NCBI GenBank assembly: GCA_938027655.1
Contig: CALJAP010000056.1
Location: 1-35,995 of the forward strand
Origin: an uncultured bacterium
GTDB taxonomy: Bacteria > Armatimonadota > HRBIN16
Direction of reading: 5' to 3'
DNA length: 35,995 nucleotides
Shown here: positions 16,243 to 24,420 of the stretch, in pieces
How the letters are laid out: every line of letters begins with the position of its first letter
How positions within the stretch are numbered: position 1 is the first letter of the stretch
Notes under the pieces: generated by a model
Databases searched by the model: none
The model's input: only the letters and a program-made list of their open reading frames with translations
What the model was told of the DNA's origin: nothing
Made by a program: the position numbers and the translations under genes

Positions 16243-17220
16243 TCACCCCCCTGCCCCTTCTCCCGAAGCTTCGGGAGAGGGGGTTATCCCTGCGCTGGCA
16301 ATTAGCGTGCGCGGGGGGATAAAAGCGATATCCTCCCGGGCGGTCTCCAGCGTCTGCACGGGAACGTGCTCATACCCCTTCAGCAGTTCGCCGATGATTG
16401 CCTCCACCGAGCTTTCCGGCGTGGATGCACCGCTCGTGATGCCCACCGAGCGGTAGTCGGTACGCCATTCGGGAAGAACCTCTTCGGGTTCCAGCAACAG
16501 ATACGCGGGCACGCCTGCCTCCTGGGCTACCTCGCGAAGCCTGTTGGAATTGCTGCTGGAGCGGCTACCGATGACCAGTATCAGGTCGCATACTTTTGCC
16601 AGCTCCTTAACTGCGTTCTGGCGGTTGGTGGTGGCGTAGCAGATGTCCTCTTTGGGAGGGGTTTCGAGGTGCGGGAAACGCCGTCGCAGCACCGCCATGA
16701 TACGTTCCACCTCGTCCACACTCAGGGTAGTCTGCGTAGCAACCGCAAGCTTGCCGTCCGGCACCTGCACACGCTCGGCTTCCTCTACCGTCTGCACTAG
16801 CGTGATTTGCCCCGGAGCGTGTCCCATCGTGCCCAAGGCTTCTACATGTGCGCCGTGTCCGATGTAGATAATGTGATAGCCCTGCGAGGCGAAACGTTGT
16901 ACCTCACGATGCACCTTCGAAACCAGAGGACAGGTGGCGTCGATTACCCGAAGATTGCGCTCAGCTGCCGCCTGTCGCACGGCAGGCGACACCCCATGTG
17001 CGCTGAAGACCGCCGTCGAGCCGCGCGGGATTTCCGACACCTCTTCCACGAAGATAACGCCACGTCGCTCAAACGAGCGCACCACATGCTCATTGTGAAC
17101 AATCGCGTGACGCATATAGATCGGTGTGCCGTACGCCTTAATTGCCAGGTCCAGTACCTCTATCGCGTACGACACCCCGGCGCAAAACCCGCGCGGCGAA
17201 GCCAGAACAATACGCTCCAT
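16243..17220 (-). CDS. ispH: 4-hydroxy-3-methylbut-2-enyl diphosphate reductase IspH
   Basis: This 325-residue [4Fe-4S] enzyme catalyses the last step of the MEP isoprenoid pathway, producing IPP and DMAPP. The three cluster cysteines are C13 (SPRGFCAGV), C97 (DATCPLV) and C194 (EDICYATTNRQ). The conserved histidines H42, H75 and H125 are present, as is the ES/SNSNRL substrate motif (GSRSSSNSNRLREVAQEAG). ATG 17220 follows AAAGGA and gives the conserved MERIVLASPRGFCAGV start. The last ~12 residues (PSPEASGEGAGG) are encoded by a palindromic repeat and are not part of the conserved fold. The gene is convergent with the dockerin-type gene, 3 bases away. Confidence 0.96.
   Translation of the reverse strand: MERIVLASPRGFCAGVSYAIEVLDLAIKAYGTPIYMRHAIVHNEHVVRSFERRGVIFVEEVSEIPRGSTAVFSAHGVSPAVRQAAAERNLRVIDATCPLVSKVHREVQRFASQGYHIIYIGHGAHVEALGTMGHAPGQITLVQTVEEAERVQVPDGKLAVATQTTLSVDEVERIMAVLRRRFPHLETPPKEDICYATTNRQNAVKELAKVCDLILVIGSRSSSNSNRLREVAQEAGVPAYLLLEPEEVLPEWRTDYRSVGITSGASTPESSVEAIIGELLKGYEHVPVQTLETAREDIAFIPPRTLIASAGITPSPEASGEGAGG
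16256..16281. repeat. Palindrome at the convergent 3' ends (possible bidirectional terminator)
   Basis: CTCCCGAAGCTTCGGGAG (16260-16277) is a perfect 18-base palindrome, extended by T-A and C-G pairs to ~26 bases. It lies in the last codons of ispH, just after the dockerin-type stop. There is no clear U-tract on either strand. The CCCTCACCCCCCTGCCCC context looks like a common dispersed palindromic element. Confidence 0.6.
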
Positions 17221-17299
17221 CGCGTCCTTTCCTTTGTGTTCTTGTTGGTAAATCAGCAACCAGATTGTACCTCAATCAATACTTTTCGGTGAGCAATAT

Positions 17300-17328
17300 T
17301 TGCACATTCTTAAATGTCGAGGTATAAT
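17300..17328 (+). promoter_or_regulatory. Near-consensus promoter for sdhCAB
   Basis: TTGCAC (17300-17305) and TATAAT (17323-17328) are separated by exactly 17 bases, 41 bases before the sdhC start. This is the strongest promoter seen in the window. Confidence 0.8.
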
Positions 17329-17369
17329 CAAAACGCATTAAACACGCAGCGTTACTGGTGAGGGAAAGC

Positions 17370-18020
17370 ATGGCTATCGCAGCAGCGCATCGCACTTCGG
17401 TGATTGCAGCCGACAACCATATCCTACACAGGCTGCACTCGTTGTCCGGTATTGTGCCTGTTGGCATTTTTCTGGTTCAGCATTTAACGCTCAACTCCTT
17501 TGCGCTCGCCGGTGCCGAGCGCTACAACGCGGTGATTGACTTCTTCAACAAGACAATGCCCCGTCACTTGCTACATATATTAGAGTGGGGCTTCATCTTT
17601 ATCCCCATCCTGTTTCACGCGCTGTATGGGCTGGTAATCACCGCGCACGGACAGGTGAACGTGCGACGGTACGGCTACTGGCGCAACTGGATGTACCTGT
17701 GGCAACGCATCACCGGTATCATCCTCGTCGTGTATATTGCGGTGCACGTATGGGGTACCACCATCAGCCACCGGCTGTATGGTACGAACATCTACTACGA
17801 AGGGATGGCGCAGTATTTCGCCAATGTGTGGGTGACTGCTTTCTACCTGCTGGGAATTACTTCAGCAACGTTCCACCTGTCCAACGGCATCTGGAACTTC
17901 TGCATCCGCTGGGGCATTACCGTCAGCGAGCGGGCGCAGCGCGGATGTGCGAAGGTGTGTGCGGTCATTTTCGTGCTGCTGACCGCGCTGGGATGGTCGG
18001 CGCTGTTCGCATTTCGCTAG
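17370..18020 (+). CDS. sdhC: Succinate dehydrogenase cytochrome b subunit (Bacillus-type SdhC)
   Basis: This 216-residue integral membrane protein has about five hydrophobic helices, matching the single-subunit type B anchor of succinate:menaquinone reductases. Histidines that probably bind two hemes stand in the helices: HRLHSLSGIVPVGIFLVQH, LFHALYGL, VYIAVHVWGT and TSATFHLSNGIWNF. It passes electrons from SdhB to quinone and anchors SdhA/SdhB. ATG 17370 follows GAGGG; an upstream in-frame GTG at 17358 lacks a good site. It is the first gene of the operon, 21 bases before sdhA. The absence of a separate sdhD fits this class. Confidence 0.92.
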   Translation: MAIAAAHRTSVIAADNHILHRLHSLSGIVPVGIFLVQHLTLNSFALAGAERYNAVIDFFNKTMPRHLLHILEWGFIFIPILFHALYGLVITAHGQVNVRRYGYWRNWMYLWQRITGIILVVYIAVHVWGTTISHRLYGTNIYYEGMAQYFANVWVTAFYLLGITSATFHLSNGIWNFCIRWGITVSERAQRGCAKVCAVIFVLLTALGWSALFAFR

Positions 18021-18041
18021 AGGTTTGAGAGGTGATACTCA

Positions 18042-19931
18042 ATGGCAAAGCAACGGGCAATCGTCGTCGGCGGGGGGCTTGCCGGGCTGATGACGTCCAT
18101 CAAAATCGCTGAGCAAGGGGTGCCGGTAGACCTGTTTTCGCTGGTTCCGGTGAAGCGCAGTCACTCGGTGTGCGCACAGGGGGGCATTAACGGCGCAGTA
18201 AACACCAAAGGCGAGGGCGATAGCCCCGACGAGCACTTCGACGACACCATTTACGGGGGCGATTTCCTCGCGCACCAGCCGCCTGTCAAAAGCATGTGCT
18301 ATCGAGCTCCAGGCATTATCTACCTGCTCGACCGCATGGGCGTGCCCTTCAACCGCACACCGGAAGGTTTCCTGGACTTCCGTCGCTTTGGAGGAACCAA
18401 ACACCACCGTACCGCCTTCGCCGGCTCTACCACCGGTCAGCAGCTGCTGTACGCGCTGGACGAACAGGTGCGTCGCTTTGAGGTGGAAGGGCTGGTCAAC
18501 AAATACGAAGGCTGGGAGTTTTTGGGCATCGTGCGCGATGAGGAGGGCAGATGTCGGGGCATCGTGGCGCAGAACCTGCACACGATGGAGATTCGCGCCT
18601 TCCGCGCCGATGCGGTGGTGATGGCCACGGGTGGACCGGGATACCTCTTCGGTAAATCCACCAACTCTATCATCAACACCGGTTCCGCAGCGAGCATTTG
18701 CTATCAGCAGGGGGCGTACTACGCCAACGGCGAGTTTATCCAGGTGCATCCCACCGCCATTCCGGGCGAGGACAAGCTGCGCCTGATGTCGGAGGCGATT
18801 CGCGGCGAGGGCGGACGGGTGTGGGTACCGAAAGACCCATATGACACGCGACCGCCTCGTGAAATCCCTGAGAGCGACCGCTGGTACTTCCTGGAAGAGA
18901 AATATCCCGCATACGGCAACCTGGTGCCGCGCGACATCGCTACCCGCGAGATATTCGAGGTATGCGTTACCCAGAAGCGCGGCATCATGGGGCGCAACGA
19001 AGTGTATCTGGACATTACCCATCTGCCTCGTGACCTGATAGAGCGCAAACTGCTGGGCATCCTCGACATCTACACCAAGTTTGTGGGCGACGACCCACGT
19101 GAGGTACCGCTGCGGGTGTTTCCAGCGGTGCACTACTCGATGGGCGGCCTGTGGGTGGATTATGAACGCACCCCCGACGGCTTCCTGCACCCCGAGAGTA
19201 CGCACAACCAGATGACCAATATCCCCGGTCTGTACGCAGCGGGCGAGTGCGAGTACCAGTACCACGGGGCGAACCGTCTGGGCGCGAACGCCCTGCTAGC
19301 GTGCATCTTCGCCGGTGAGGTAGCGGGCAACGCGGTAGTGCGCTATGTGCAGGGGTTGGGGAGATCCGCCGATAGCCTGCCGGCATCGCTGTATGAGAGC
19401 GAACGCCAGCGCCATGAGCACGATTATCAGCAGCTGCTGAAGATGACCGGCGACGAGAACCCTTACAAACTGCATCAGGAGCTGGGCGAGTGGATGACGA
19501 ATAATGTTACCGTAGTGCGCTACAACGACCGGCTTCAGCAGACGGAGTGGAAGATTCTGGAGCTGATGGAGCGGTGGAAGCGCATCAACATCAACGACTC
19601 GTCGCTGTGGACGAATCAGATTGTGCCGTTTACCCGCGCCCTGCGCAACATGCTGATGCTGGCGCAGGTGATTACGCGCGGTGCGTTGCTGCGCAACGAG
19701 AGCCGAGGTGCCCATTACAAACCCGAGTATCCAGAACGCAACGATGCGGAGTGGCTCAAGACCACGATGGCAAGCTACACGCCCGACGGTCCGCACATCT
19801 TCTACGAGCCGGTGGACACCTCGCTGATCCCGCCACGCATCCGCAAGTACGACGTGGACAAGAAAGTAACCATCTCTACCGCAGCCAAACCCGCCGAACT
19901 TGTCGGCTTAAAGGATGATAAGGGAGAATAG
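18042..19931 (+). CDS. sdhA: Succinate dehydrogenase/fumarate reductase flavoprotein subunit
   Basis: This 629-residue subunit oxidises succinate to fumarate with covalent FAD. The N-terminal dinucleotide fold is IVVGGGLAGLMTSIKIAEQG. The likely FAD-linked histidine is H41 in KRSHSVCAQGGINGA. Also visible are GTKHHRTAFAGSTTGQQLLY, the ATGGPGYLFGKSTN FAD motif, FIQVHPTAIPG, the RGEGGRVW active-site loop and HYSMGGLWVD. The C-terminal helical domain and tail follow the Bacillus-type subfamily. It sits between sdhC and sdhB with short gaps, giving the order C-A-B typical of menaquinone-using bacteria. Confidence 0.97.
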   Translation: MAKQRAIVVGGGLAGLMTSIKIAEQGVPVDLFSLVPVKRSHSVCAQGGINGAVNTKGEGDSPDEHFDDTIYGGDFLAHQPPVKSMCYRAPGIIYLLDRMGVPFNRTPEGFLDFRRFGGTKHHRTAFAGSTTGQQLLYALDEQVRRFEVEGLVNKYEGWEFLGIVRDEEGRCRGIVAQNLHTMEIRAFRADAVVMATGGPGYLFGKSTNSIINTGSAASICYQQGAYYANGEFIQVHPTAIPGEDKLRLMSEAIRGEGGRVWVPKDPYDTRPPREIPESDRWYFLEEKYPAYGNLVPRDIATREIFEVCVTQKRGIMGRNEVYLDITHLPRDLIERKLLGILDIYTKFVGDDPREVPLRVFPAVHYSMGGLWVDYERTPDGFLHPESTHNQMTNIPGLYAAGECEYQYHGANRLGANALLACIFAGEVAGNAVVRYVQGLGRSADSLPASLYESERQRHEHDYQQLLKMTGDENPYKLHQELGEWMTNNVTVVRYNDRLQQTEWKILELMERWKRININDSSLWTNQIVPFTRALRNMLMLAQVITRGALLRNESRGAHYKPEYPERNDAEWLKTTMASYTPDGPHIFYEPVDTSLIPPRIRKYDVDKKVTISTAAKPAELVGLKDDKGE

Positions 19932-19934
19932 CGT

Positions 19935-20705
19935 ATGGACGGAATCCAGAGTGTGGTACTCAAGATCAAGCGACAGGCGAGATCGCAGAGCGCGCCTTAC
20001 TGGGAAGACTTTGAAGTACCTTACAAGCCGCGCATGAATGTCATCTTTTGCCTGATGCACATTCAACGCAACCCGGTCACCCGTCAGGGGAAGCCCACTA
20101 CCGCCCCCGCCTGGGAAGCCGCCTGTTTGGAAGAGGTATGCGGCACTTGCACAATGGTAATTAACGGCAGGGTACGCCAGGCGTGCTCTGCGCTAGTGGA
20201 CGAGGTGGGTAAGCGGGCTGGCGAGCATCTCGAAATCGTCCTCGAGCCGATGAGCAAGTTCCCGGTGGTACGGGACTTAATCGTCGACCGTAGCGAGATG
20301 TTCGAGACGCTCAAGCGTATCCGCGCATGGGTTCCTATCGATGGCACACACGATTTAGGTCCTGGTCCGCGCATTCCCGACAGCATCCGCGAGCTACGCT
20401 ACGAGTTCGCCCGATGCATGACCTGCGGCTGTTGCTTGGAAGCCTGCCCGAACGTGAATGCGCGCTCTAGCTTCATCGGACCCGCCGCGCTGGCACAGGT
20501 AAAATTGTTTAACCTGCACCCGGTGGGGGCAACGCTGGAAGAAGAGCGGTTTGACGTGCTGGCAGGACCCGATGGGTTGACCGGTTGTGGCAACGCCCAG
20601 AACTGCGTGCAGGTCTGCCCGAAAGGGATCCCGTTGACCCGTGCTATCGCCGAGTTGAACCGCGACATCACCATCAACCGGCTGCGCAAATGGCTCGGGA
20701 AGTAA
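19935..20705 (+). CDS. sdhB: Succinate dehydrogenase iron-sulfur subunit
   Basis: This 256-residue electron-transfer subunit links SdhA flavin to SdhC quinone. The N-terminal plant-ferredoxin-like domain binds [2Fe-2S] with CLEEVCGTC and the later VRQAC. The C-terminal domain has a [4Fe-4S] motif (CMTCGCCLEACPNV) and a third motif (CGNAQNCVQVCPKGIPL) for the [3Fe-4S] centre. It starts 3 bases after the sdhA stop. A stem-loop follows right after its stop codon. Confidence 0.97.
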   Translation: MDGIQSVVLKIKRQARSQSAPYWEDFEVPYKPRMNVIFCLMHIQRNPVTRQGKPTTAPAWEAACLEEVCGTCTMVINGRVRQACSALVDEVGKRAGEHLEIVLEPMSKFPVVRDLIVDRSEMFETLKRIRAWVPIDGTHDLGPGPRIPDSIRELRYEFARCMTCGCCLEACPNVNARSSFIGPAALAQVKLFNLHPVGATLEEERFDVLAGPDGLTGCGNAQNCVQVCPKGIPLTRAIAELNRDITINRLRKWLGK

Positions 20706-20707
20706 AC

Positions 20708-21034
20708 ATGCAAGCGGGGGGAATTCGGGAAAATCTCCCCGCTTCTGCTACTCACCAGGAGTTCTATATCGCCACCGACGGCAGCCAGTGGCTGATGGAA
20801 GTTGCCGTACAGTGGTGCCCGTATTTTGAGAGCCGGGTGCGTCTGCTAAAGATGCCAGAAGGCATCCCCGTTCCTCTCCCGGCAAACCTGCCTTACCTGG
20901 ATGTGGTTCCCCCAAACATCCGCGAAGCGGCGCTGGACGGTCGCTTTGACCTGCAAGCGATTACGCGCTACTGCTTGCAACGTTGCCTCGTTATGCTACG
21001 GCAGTACGTGGAACGCTTCGGCAACACCCTGTAA
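20708..21034 (+). CDS. Small protein of unknown function after sdhB
   Basis: This 108-residue protein is not recognised. It starts 2 bases after the sdhB stop, behind GGGAAG. The middle (TDGSQWLMEVAVQWCPYFES, then a Pro-rich stretch IPVPLPANLPYLDVVPPNIR) and the C-terminal helix (ITRYCLQRCLVMLRQYVERF) look like a folded soluble protein. It has no signal peptide or membrane segment. Codons 2-13 form a strong hairpin (20712-20744), so translation may be limited or may start later (ATG near 20795 in the same frame). Co-transcription with sdhCAB is likely from spacing, but a role in SDH function is only a guess. Confidence 0.55.
   Translation: MQAGGIRENLPASATHQEFYIATDGSQWLMEVAVQWCPYFESRVRLLKMPEGIPVPLPANLPYLDVVPPNIREAALDGRFDLQAITRYCLQRCLVMLRQYVERFGNTL
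20712..20744 (+). repeat. Stem-loop just after the sdhB stop
   Basis: AAGCGGGGGGA (20712-20722) pairs with TCTCCCCGCTT (20734-20744) through 11 pairs including one G-T, with an 11-base loop. No U-tract follows. It may stabilise the sdh mRNA 3' end or mask translation of the small downstream gene. Confidence 0.6.
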
Positions 21035-21109
21035 ACAATTTGTCTGTCTTCCGATAATGTAAGGTGTCATGCGAAGTGGCTATCCCAATATACAATCCGG
21101 AATATCACA

Positions 21110-22198
21110 ATGAGCAATGCTGCTATACGTCAATCCCGCGTGCTGGTCGTAGACGACGAGCCGCTGGTGGCTGAGGCCATCGAGCGCGTCTTGCGCTCGT
21201 ATGGCTATCTGGTGAGCGTAGCGTACAGTAGTCAAGAAGCCCTGCAGGTACTGGCACAGCAGCGTGTGGATTTGTGCCTGTCGGACCTGCATATGCCCAG
21301 CGTGGGGGGCAAAACGCTCGCCAGGCAGATGCGCCAGCAGTATCCCGAAATCCCCATCGTCATCATGACGGCAGACGATTCTATCGAGGTGCTGCGTGAA
21401 GTGCTCGACAGCGGCGCCAGCGACTTCATCACCAAGCCGTGGCGTGCGCACGAACTGCCCATCGTGATAGAGCGCAACATCCGCCGCCACAGTATCTGGA
21501 TGGAGGAGCAGAAGCAGTATCTACGCAAACTGAACGAAGCCTATTCCGACATGCTGGAGGCGCTGCTGAGTGCGCTCGAGACACGCGAGCGAGAGATAGA
21601 GGGACACTGCGAACGGGTTACTACCTACACGATGATACTTGCCGAAGCGATGGGTGTTCCGCACCAGCAACATCCCAACATCGAGCACGGCGCGTTGCTG
21701 CACGACGTGGGCAAAATCGGCATCCCGGACCGCATTCTCTTCAAAAATGGGCCGCTGAACGCCGCCGAGTGGGAAATCATGCGCCAGCACCCCGTTATCG
21801 GATATCGAATGTGTATGAAGGTGCGTTCTCTGCAGGACGCAGCACGCGAGGTGATACTATGCCACCACGAGCAGTGGGACGGCAACGGTTATCCCCAGGG
21901 GTTGCGCGGCAAGGACATTCCGCTCGGCGCGCGCATCTTCGCCGTCGCGGATGCGCTCGATGCCATGACATCCGACCGTCCCTATCGCAAGGCTCTTTCC
22001 CTAGAGGAGGCGTCTGCCGAGCTGGAGAGGTGCGCCGGCACGCAGTTTGACCCCCAAGTGGTCAAGGCGTTTTTCAGTATCCCCGCCAGTGTGTGGGAGA
22101 CGGTGATACGAAACCTTCAAGCCACACCCAAAACGAGTGCGCCAGATGATGACACTTTCTCCCTCCCGGCTCAGGGATCGTTGAGAAAGGCAGCGTAG
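21110..22198 (+). CDS. Response regulator with REC and HD-GYP domains (probable c-di-GMP phosphodiesterase)
   Basis: This protein has 362 residues. The receiver domain (~8-125) has acidic D15/D16, phospho-acceptor D59 (LCLSDLHMP) and K109 (FITKPWR). A short coiled linker leads to an HD-GYP domain (~150-340) with HD at 198-199 (ALLHDVGKIGIPD), HH at 252-253 and GYP in DGNGYPQGLRG. DALDAMTSDRPYRKAL follows. Such proteins hydrolyse cyclic di-GMP when the receiver is phosphorylated and affect motility and biofilm. No histidine kinase gene is adjacent, so the partner lies elsewhere. The upstream region has only weak promoter hexamers (TACAAT at 21091) and a poor ribosome-binding site. Confidence 0.93.
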   Translation: MSNAAIRQSRVLVVDDEPLVAEAIERVLRSYGYLVSVAYSSQEALQVLAQQRVDLCLSDLHMPSVGGKTLARQMRQQYPEIPIVIMTADDSIEVLREVLDSGASDFITKPWRAHELPIVIERNIRRHSIWMEEQKQYLRKLNEAYSDMLEALLSALETREREIEGHCERVTTYTMILAEAMGVPHQQHPNIEHGALLHDVGKIGIPDRILFKNGPLNAAEWEIMRQHPVIGYRMCMKVRSLQDAAREVILCHHEQWDGNGYPQGLRGKDIPLGARIFAVADALDAMTSDRPYRKALSLEEASAELERCAGTQFDPQVVKAFFSIPASVWETVIRNLQATPKTSAPDDDTFSLPAQGSLRKAA

Positions 22199-22230
22199 TA
22201 CCCCGCTTCAACCGCGAGGGAACAACGGTA

Positions 22231-22257
22231 ACGGCTTAGACGGAGCCTCGCCCTCCC
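22231..22257 (+). repeat. Dispersed GC-rich element, copy C
   Basis: This copy reads GGCTTAGACGGAGCC then TCGCCCTCC, and lies between the convergent HD-GYP and LptD-like genes. The left arm has one change compared with copies A and D. Confidence 0.65.
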
Positions 22258-22284
22258 GTTGAACCTTCCACGCGCACCCACTGA

Positions 22285-23745
22285 TTACCTACTCACCAGG
22301 CTGAGCTGCACCTGGAGCTGACGTTGCTGGTAGCTCCACAGGATGCGCGGCTGAATGCAGTGCGCCGGCAGCGATAAAGCCACCTGCCAGTCACGCCAGC
22401 GGTGGTGTTCGATATCCCAGATGCCCAGAACGTCCACGCCCCAGCGTTCGGTCAGGCGCAGGCGGAAGCGTGCCTCCCTTCGCGTCTCCAGCTGGTCGAA
22501 CACAAACGGGCTGTGGCCGCTCGTAGCGGCGAGGGCCAGCCCCGCCCCCAGCTGTACGCGCTCTCCCGCCTCCCAGTACACGCCCCACTGCGCCCGCACC
22601 CAGCTGTACAACTCGGAGCCCGAGTACGCGCCCGCTCTCGCCTCCAGAGCCACGTCGGTGCCGACCTGCCTGCCCATCTCCAGCGTTTGGGATTGCCAGC
22701 GCAGCAGAGCAAGCGCACGATTGGCAGTAGCCAGTGTAGGGCTTTCCCGCAGTCGTCCCAGCTTCCACTCTGTCTCCAGCAGTCCACCGCCCACGGGGTG
22801 AACGGTCTGGTAGCCCAGTTCCGCGCCATGCAGGTAGAGGTCGGTGCGCTGCAGATTCTCCACCGGTGAATTCGCCTGCACAGAGAGGAACGCTCCTTGC
22901 TTTATCCCCTTGTCCAGCGAGGTACGCCAGTCGTGAGTACCGATGGTCTCCAGAAAAGACACGCCGGGCCGCTCGGTGGGCTCCAGACGGCGTAAGGGCT
23001 CCTGGTCGCCGGCACGGTCCAGCCTGCGCAGCAGGTCCACTCGTATCTCGGGGTCATGCCGGGTGAATACCCGCAACCCGTAGCGCACTTGCCCCCACCT
23101 CTGCGGCAGCAGGTCGCCATAGTACACCATCAGCCCCCGTCGGCGCGAGTAGCCTATCTGCGGTAGCAGCGGTTCGCCCGGCTCGCGCCTGCCGATGCGT
23201 CGGCTCAGATACGGCACGGTGACCCACCGATGCCCCCACGCCGACAGTGACACATGACGAGCACGCAACCGCAAAGCAGCGCTCAGGCTAAGGCTGCGTG
23301 CAGATAGCAGGAAATGTGGGGACTGCTTGTCGCAGGTGGTCAACGTCACATGCTGCATGGTCAGCATGTTGCCATCGGAGCGCAACGACTCGGCGGTGAT
23401 GAAGACACCTTCTATCTCGCCATGAACATCGGACAGGTCGCCCTCACGTGTTTTGAGGTTAAAGCGCATCTGCGAGGCGCGGAGCGTTCCCCGTTCGTCC
23501 GAGAAGGACACATCGCCCGTGGCTGTAATCCAGCCGCTCTCCATATCGCCCTCGATACGCTGCGCCCGCACGCGCCGGCTGCCCCACTGCACCTCCGCAT
23601 CCCCTTCCGCAGTGAAGTGGCGGAACTGCTGGGCCTCCACCCGACGCGCCAGCAGTCGCCATGCTTCGTCTCCTGAGGGCGACGGGGCTGACCTGGCACC
23701 GCCAATCAGCATCCCCAACAAGAGCAGCGCGGCAAACCGGCACAT
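22285..23745 (-). CDS. LptD/OstA-like outer-membrane protein
   Basis: This 486-residue protein has a signal peptide (MCRFAALLLLGMLIGGARSA). An LptA/OstA-like beta domain follows at ~30-170 (FTAEGDAEVQWGSRRVRAQR, GWITATGDVSFSDERGTLRA, MLTMQHVTLTTCDKQSPHFL). The rest consists of alternating beta strands that would form an outer-membrane barrel, as in LptD, which inserts lipopolysaccharide into the outer leaflet. It is shorter than proteobacterial LptD (~780). The start at 23745 lies 5 bases after the gmhB-like stop and gives the only good signal peptide. Pairing with a heptose phosphatase fits lipopolysaccharide assembly. No LptE or other Lpt gene is nearby. Confidence 0.75.
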   Translation of the reverse strand: MCRFAALLLLGMLIGGARSAPSPSGDEAWRLLARRVEAQQFRHFTAEGDAEVQWGSRRVRAQRIEGDMESGWITATGDVSFSDERGTLRASQMRFNLKTREGDLSDVHGEIEGVFITAESLRSDGNMLTMQHVTLTTCDKQSPHFLLSARSLSLSAALRLRARHVSLSAWGHRWVTVPYLSRRIGRREPGEPLLPQIGYSRRRGLMVYYGDLLPQRWGQVRYGLRVFTRHDPEIRVDLLRRLDRAGDQEPLRRLEPTERPGVSFLETIGTHDWRTSLDKGIKQGAFLSVQANSPVENLQRTDLYLHGAELGYQTVHPVGGGLLETEWKLGRLRESPTLATANRALALLRWQSQTLEMGRQVGTDVALEARAGAYSGSELYSWVRAQWGVYWEAGERVQLGAGLALAATSGHSPFVFDQLETRREARFRLRLTERWGVDVLGIWDIEHHRWRDWQVALSLPAHCIQPRILWSYQQRQLQVQLSLVSR

Positions 23746-23750
23746 GCGCG

Positions 23751-24329
23751 CTATTCTGAACTGTTCAGCTGGTGTAGAATCCACTCCATCGCCCCTTTGA
23801 GGTCCGGCGCAATGTGGTCGGGTGGGTGGTTCTGCATTTCGGGGAGGTCGAGCATCTCCGGCTTCACGTGCCCACTCAGCACCAGCACGGTCTTTACGCC
23901 CGCTGTGCGTCCCGCAATGATGTCCCTCCATGAATCGCCCACGAACACCGATTTCTCCAGCGCGATAGCATGCTCCCTTGCTGCCCGAAGCAGCAGACCC
24001 GGTTTGGGCTTCCGGCAATCGCAGCCGTCCGCGTCATCATGCGGGCAATAGTAGAAGGCGTCGATATGCGCCCCGTATTGGCTAAGCATCTGCTGTAGCC
24101 GTTCGCTGATTTGCTCCAGCACCTCCAGCGTATACAACCCTTTTGCCACCCCTGACTGGTTCGAGCAAACAATCACCGGCACGCCCAGTGCATTGAAACG
24201 CGCTATCGCCTCCGCCGAGCAAGGCAGCAGATGCAGCTCTTCCGGTTTGGTGACGAACTCCACCGGGTCGACGTTAATCACACCGTCTCTGTCCAGAAAC
24301 AGAGCGGGGCGGGTTGTTTTCTCGCTCAA
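23751..24329 (-). CDS. gmhB: HAD-family D-glycero-D-manno-heptose-1,7-bisphosphate 7-phosphatase (GmhB-like)
   Basis: This 192-residue HAD phosphatase has nucleophile motif DRDGVIN (13-19), motif II in VCSNQSG and the GmhB zinc-loop CPHDDADGCDCRKPKPG. VFVGDSWRDIIAG supplies motif IV. GmhB makes heptose-1-phosphate for the ADP-heptose of LPS inner core; histidinol-phosphatase members share the fold, but the zinc loop and the LptD-like neighbour favour GmhB. The start is TTG at 24329, behind GGTGA; the next good start would remove the conserved N-terminus. It is co-transcribed with the LptD-like gene 5 bases downstream and divergent from the DUF72 gene. Confidence 0.88.
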   Translation of the reverse strand: MSEKTTRPALFLDRDGVINVDPVEFVTKPEELHLLPCSAEAIARFNALGVPVIVCSNQSGVAKGLYTLEVLEQISERLQQMLSQYGAHIDAFYYCPHDDADGCDCRKPKPGLLLRAAREHAIALEKSVFVGDSWRDIIAGRTAGVKTVLVLSGHVKPEMLDLPEMQNHPPDHIAPDLKGAMEWILHQLNSSE

Positions 24330-24420
24330 GCGTTCACCTCTCCTGACATTCTCTAAAAGGACTATATCGGAGCTGAGGGCGAATCGTCAAGAGGATACCG
24401 TACACAGGAGGTGGCTTCGC

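Noticed and set aside
18039-19265. 408-codon minus-strand frame opposite sdhA
   Set aside because: sdhA motifs are unambiguous; the antisense frame is a GC-driven shadow.
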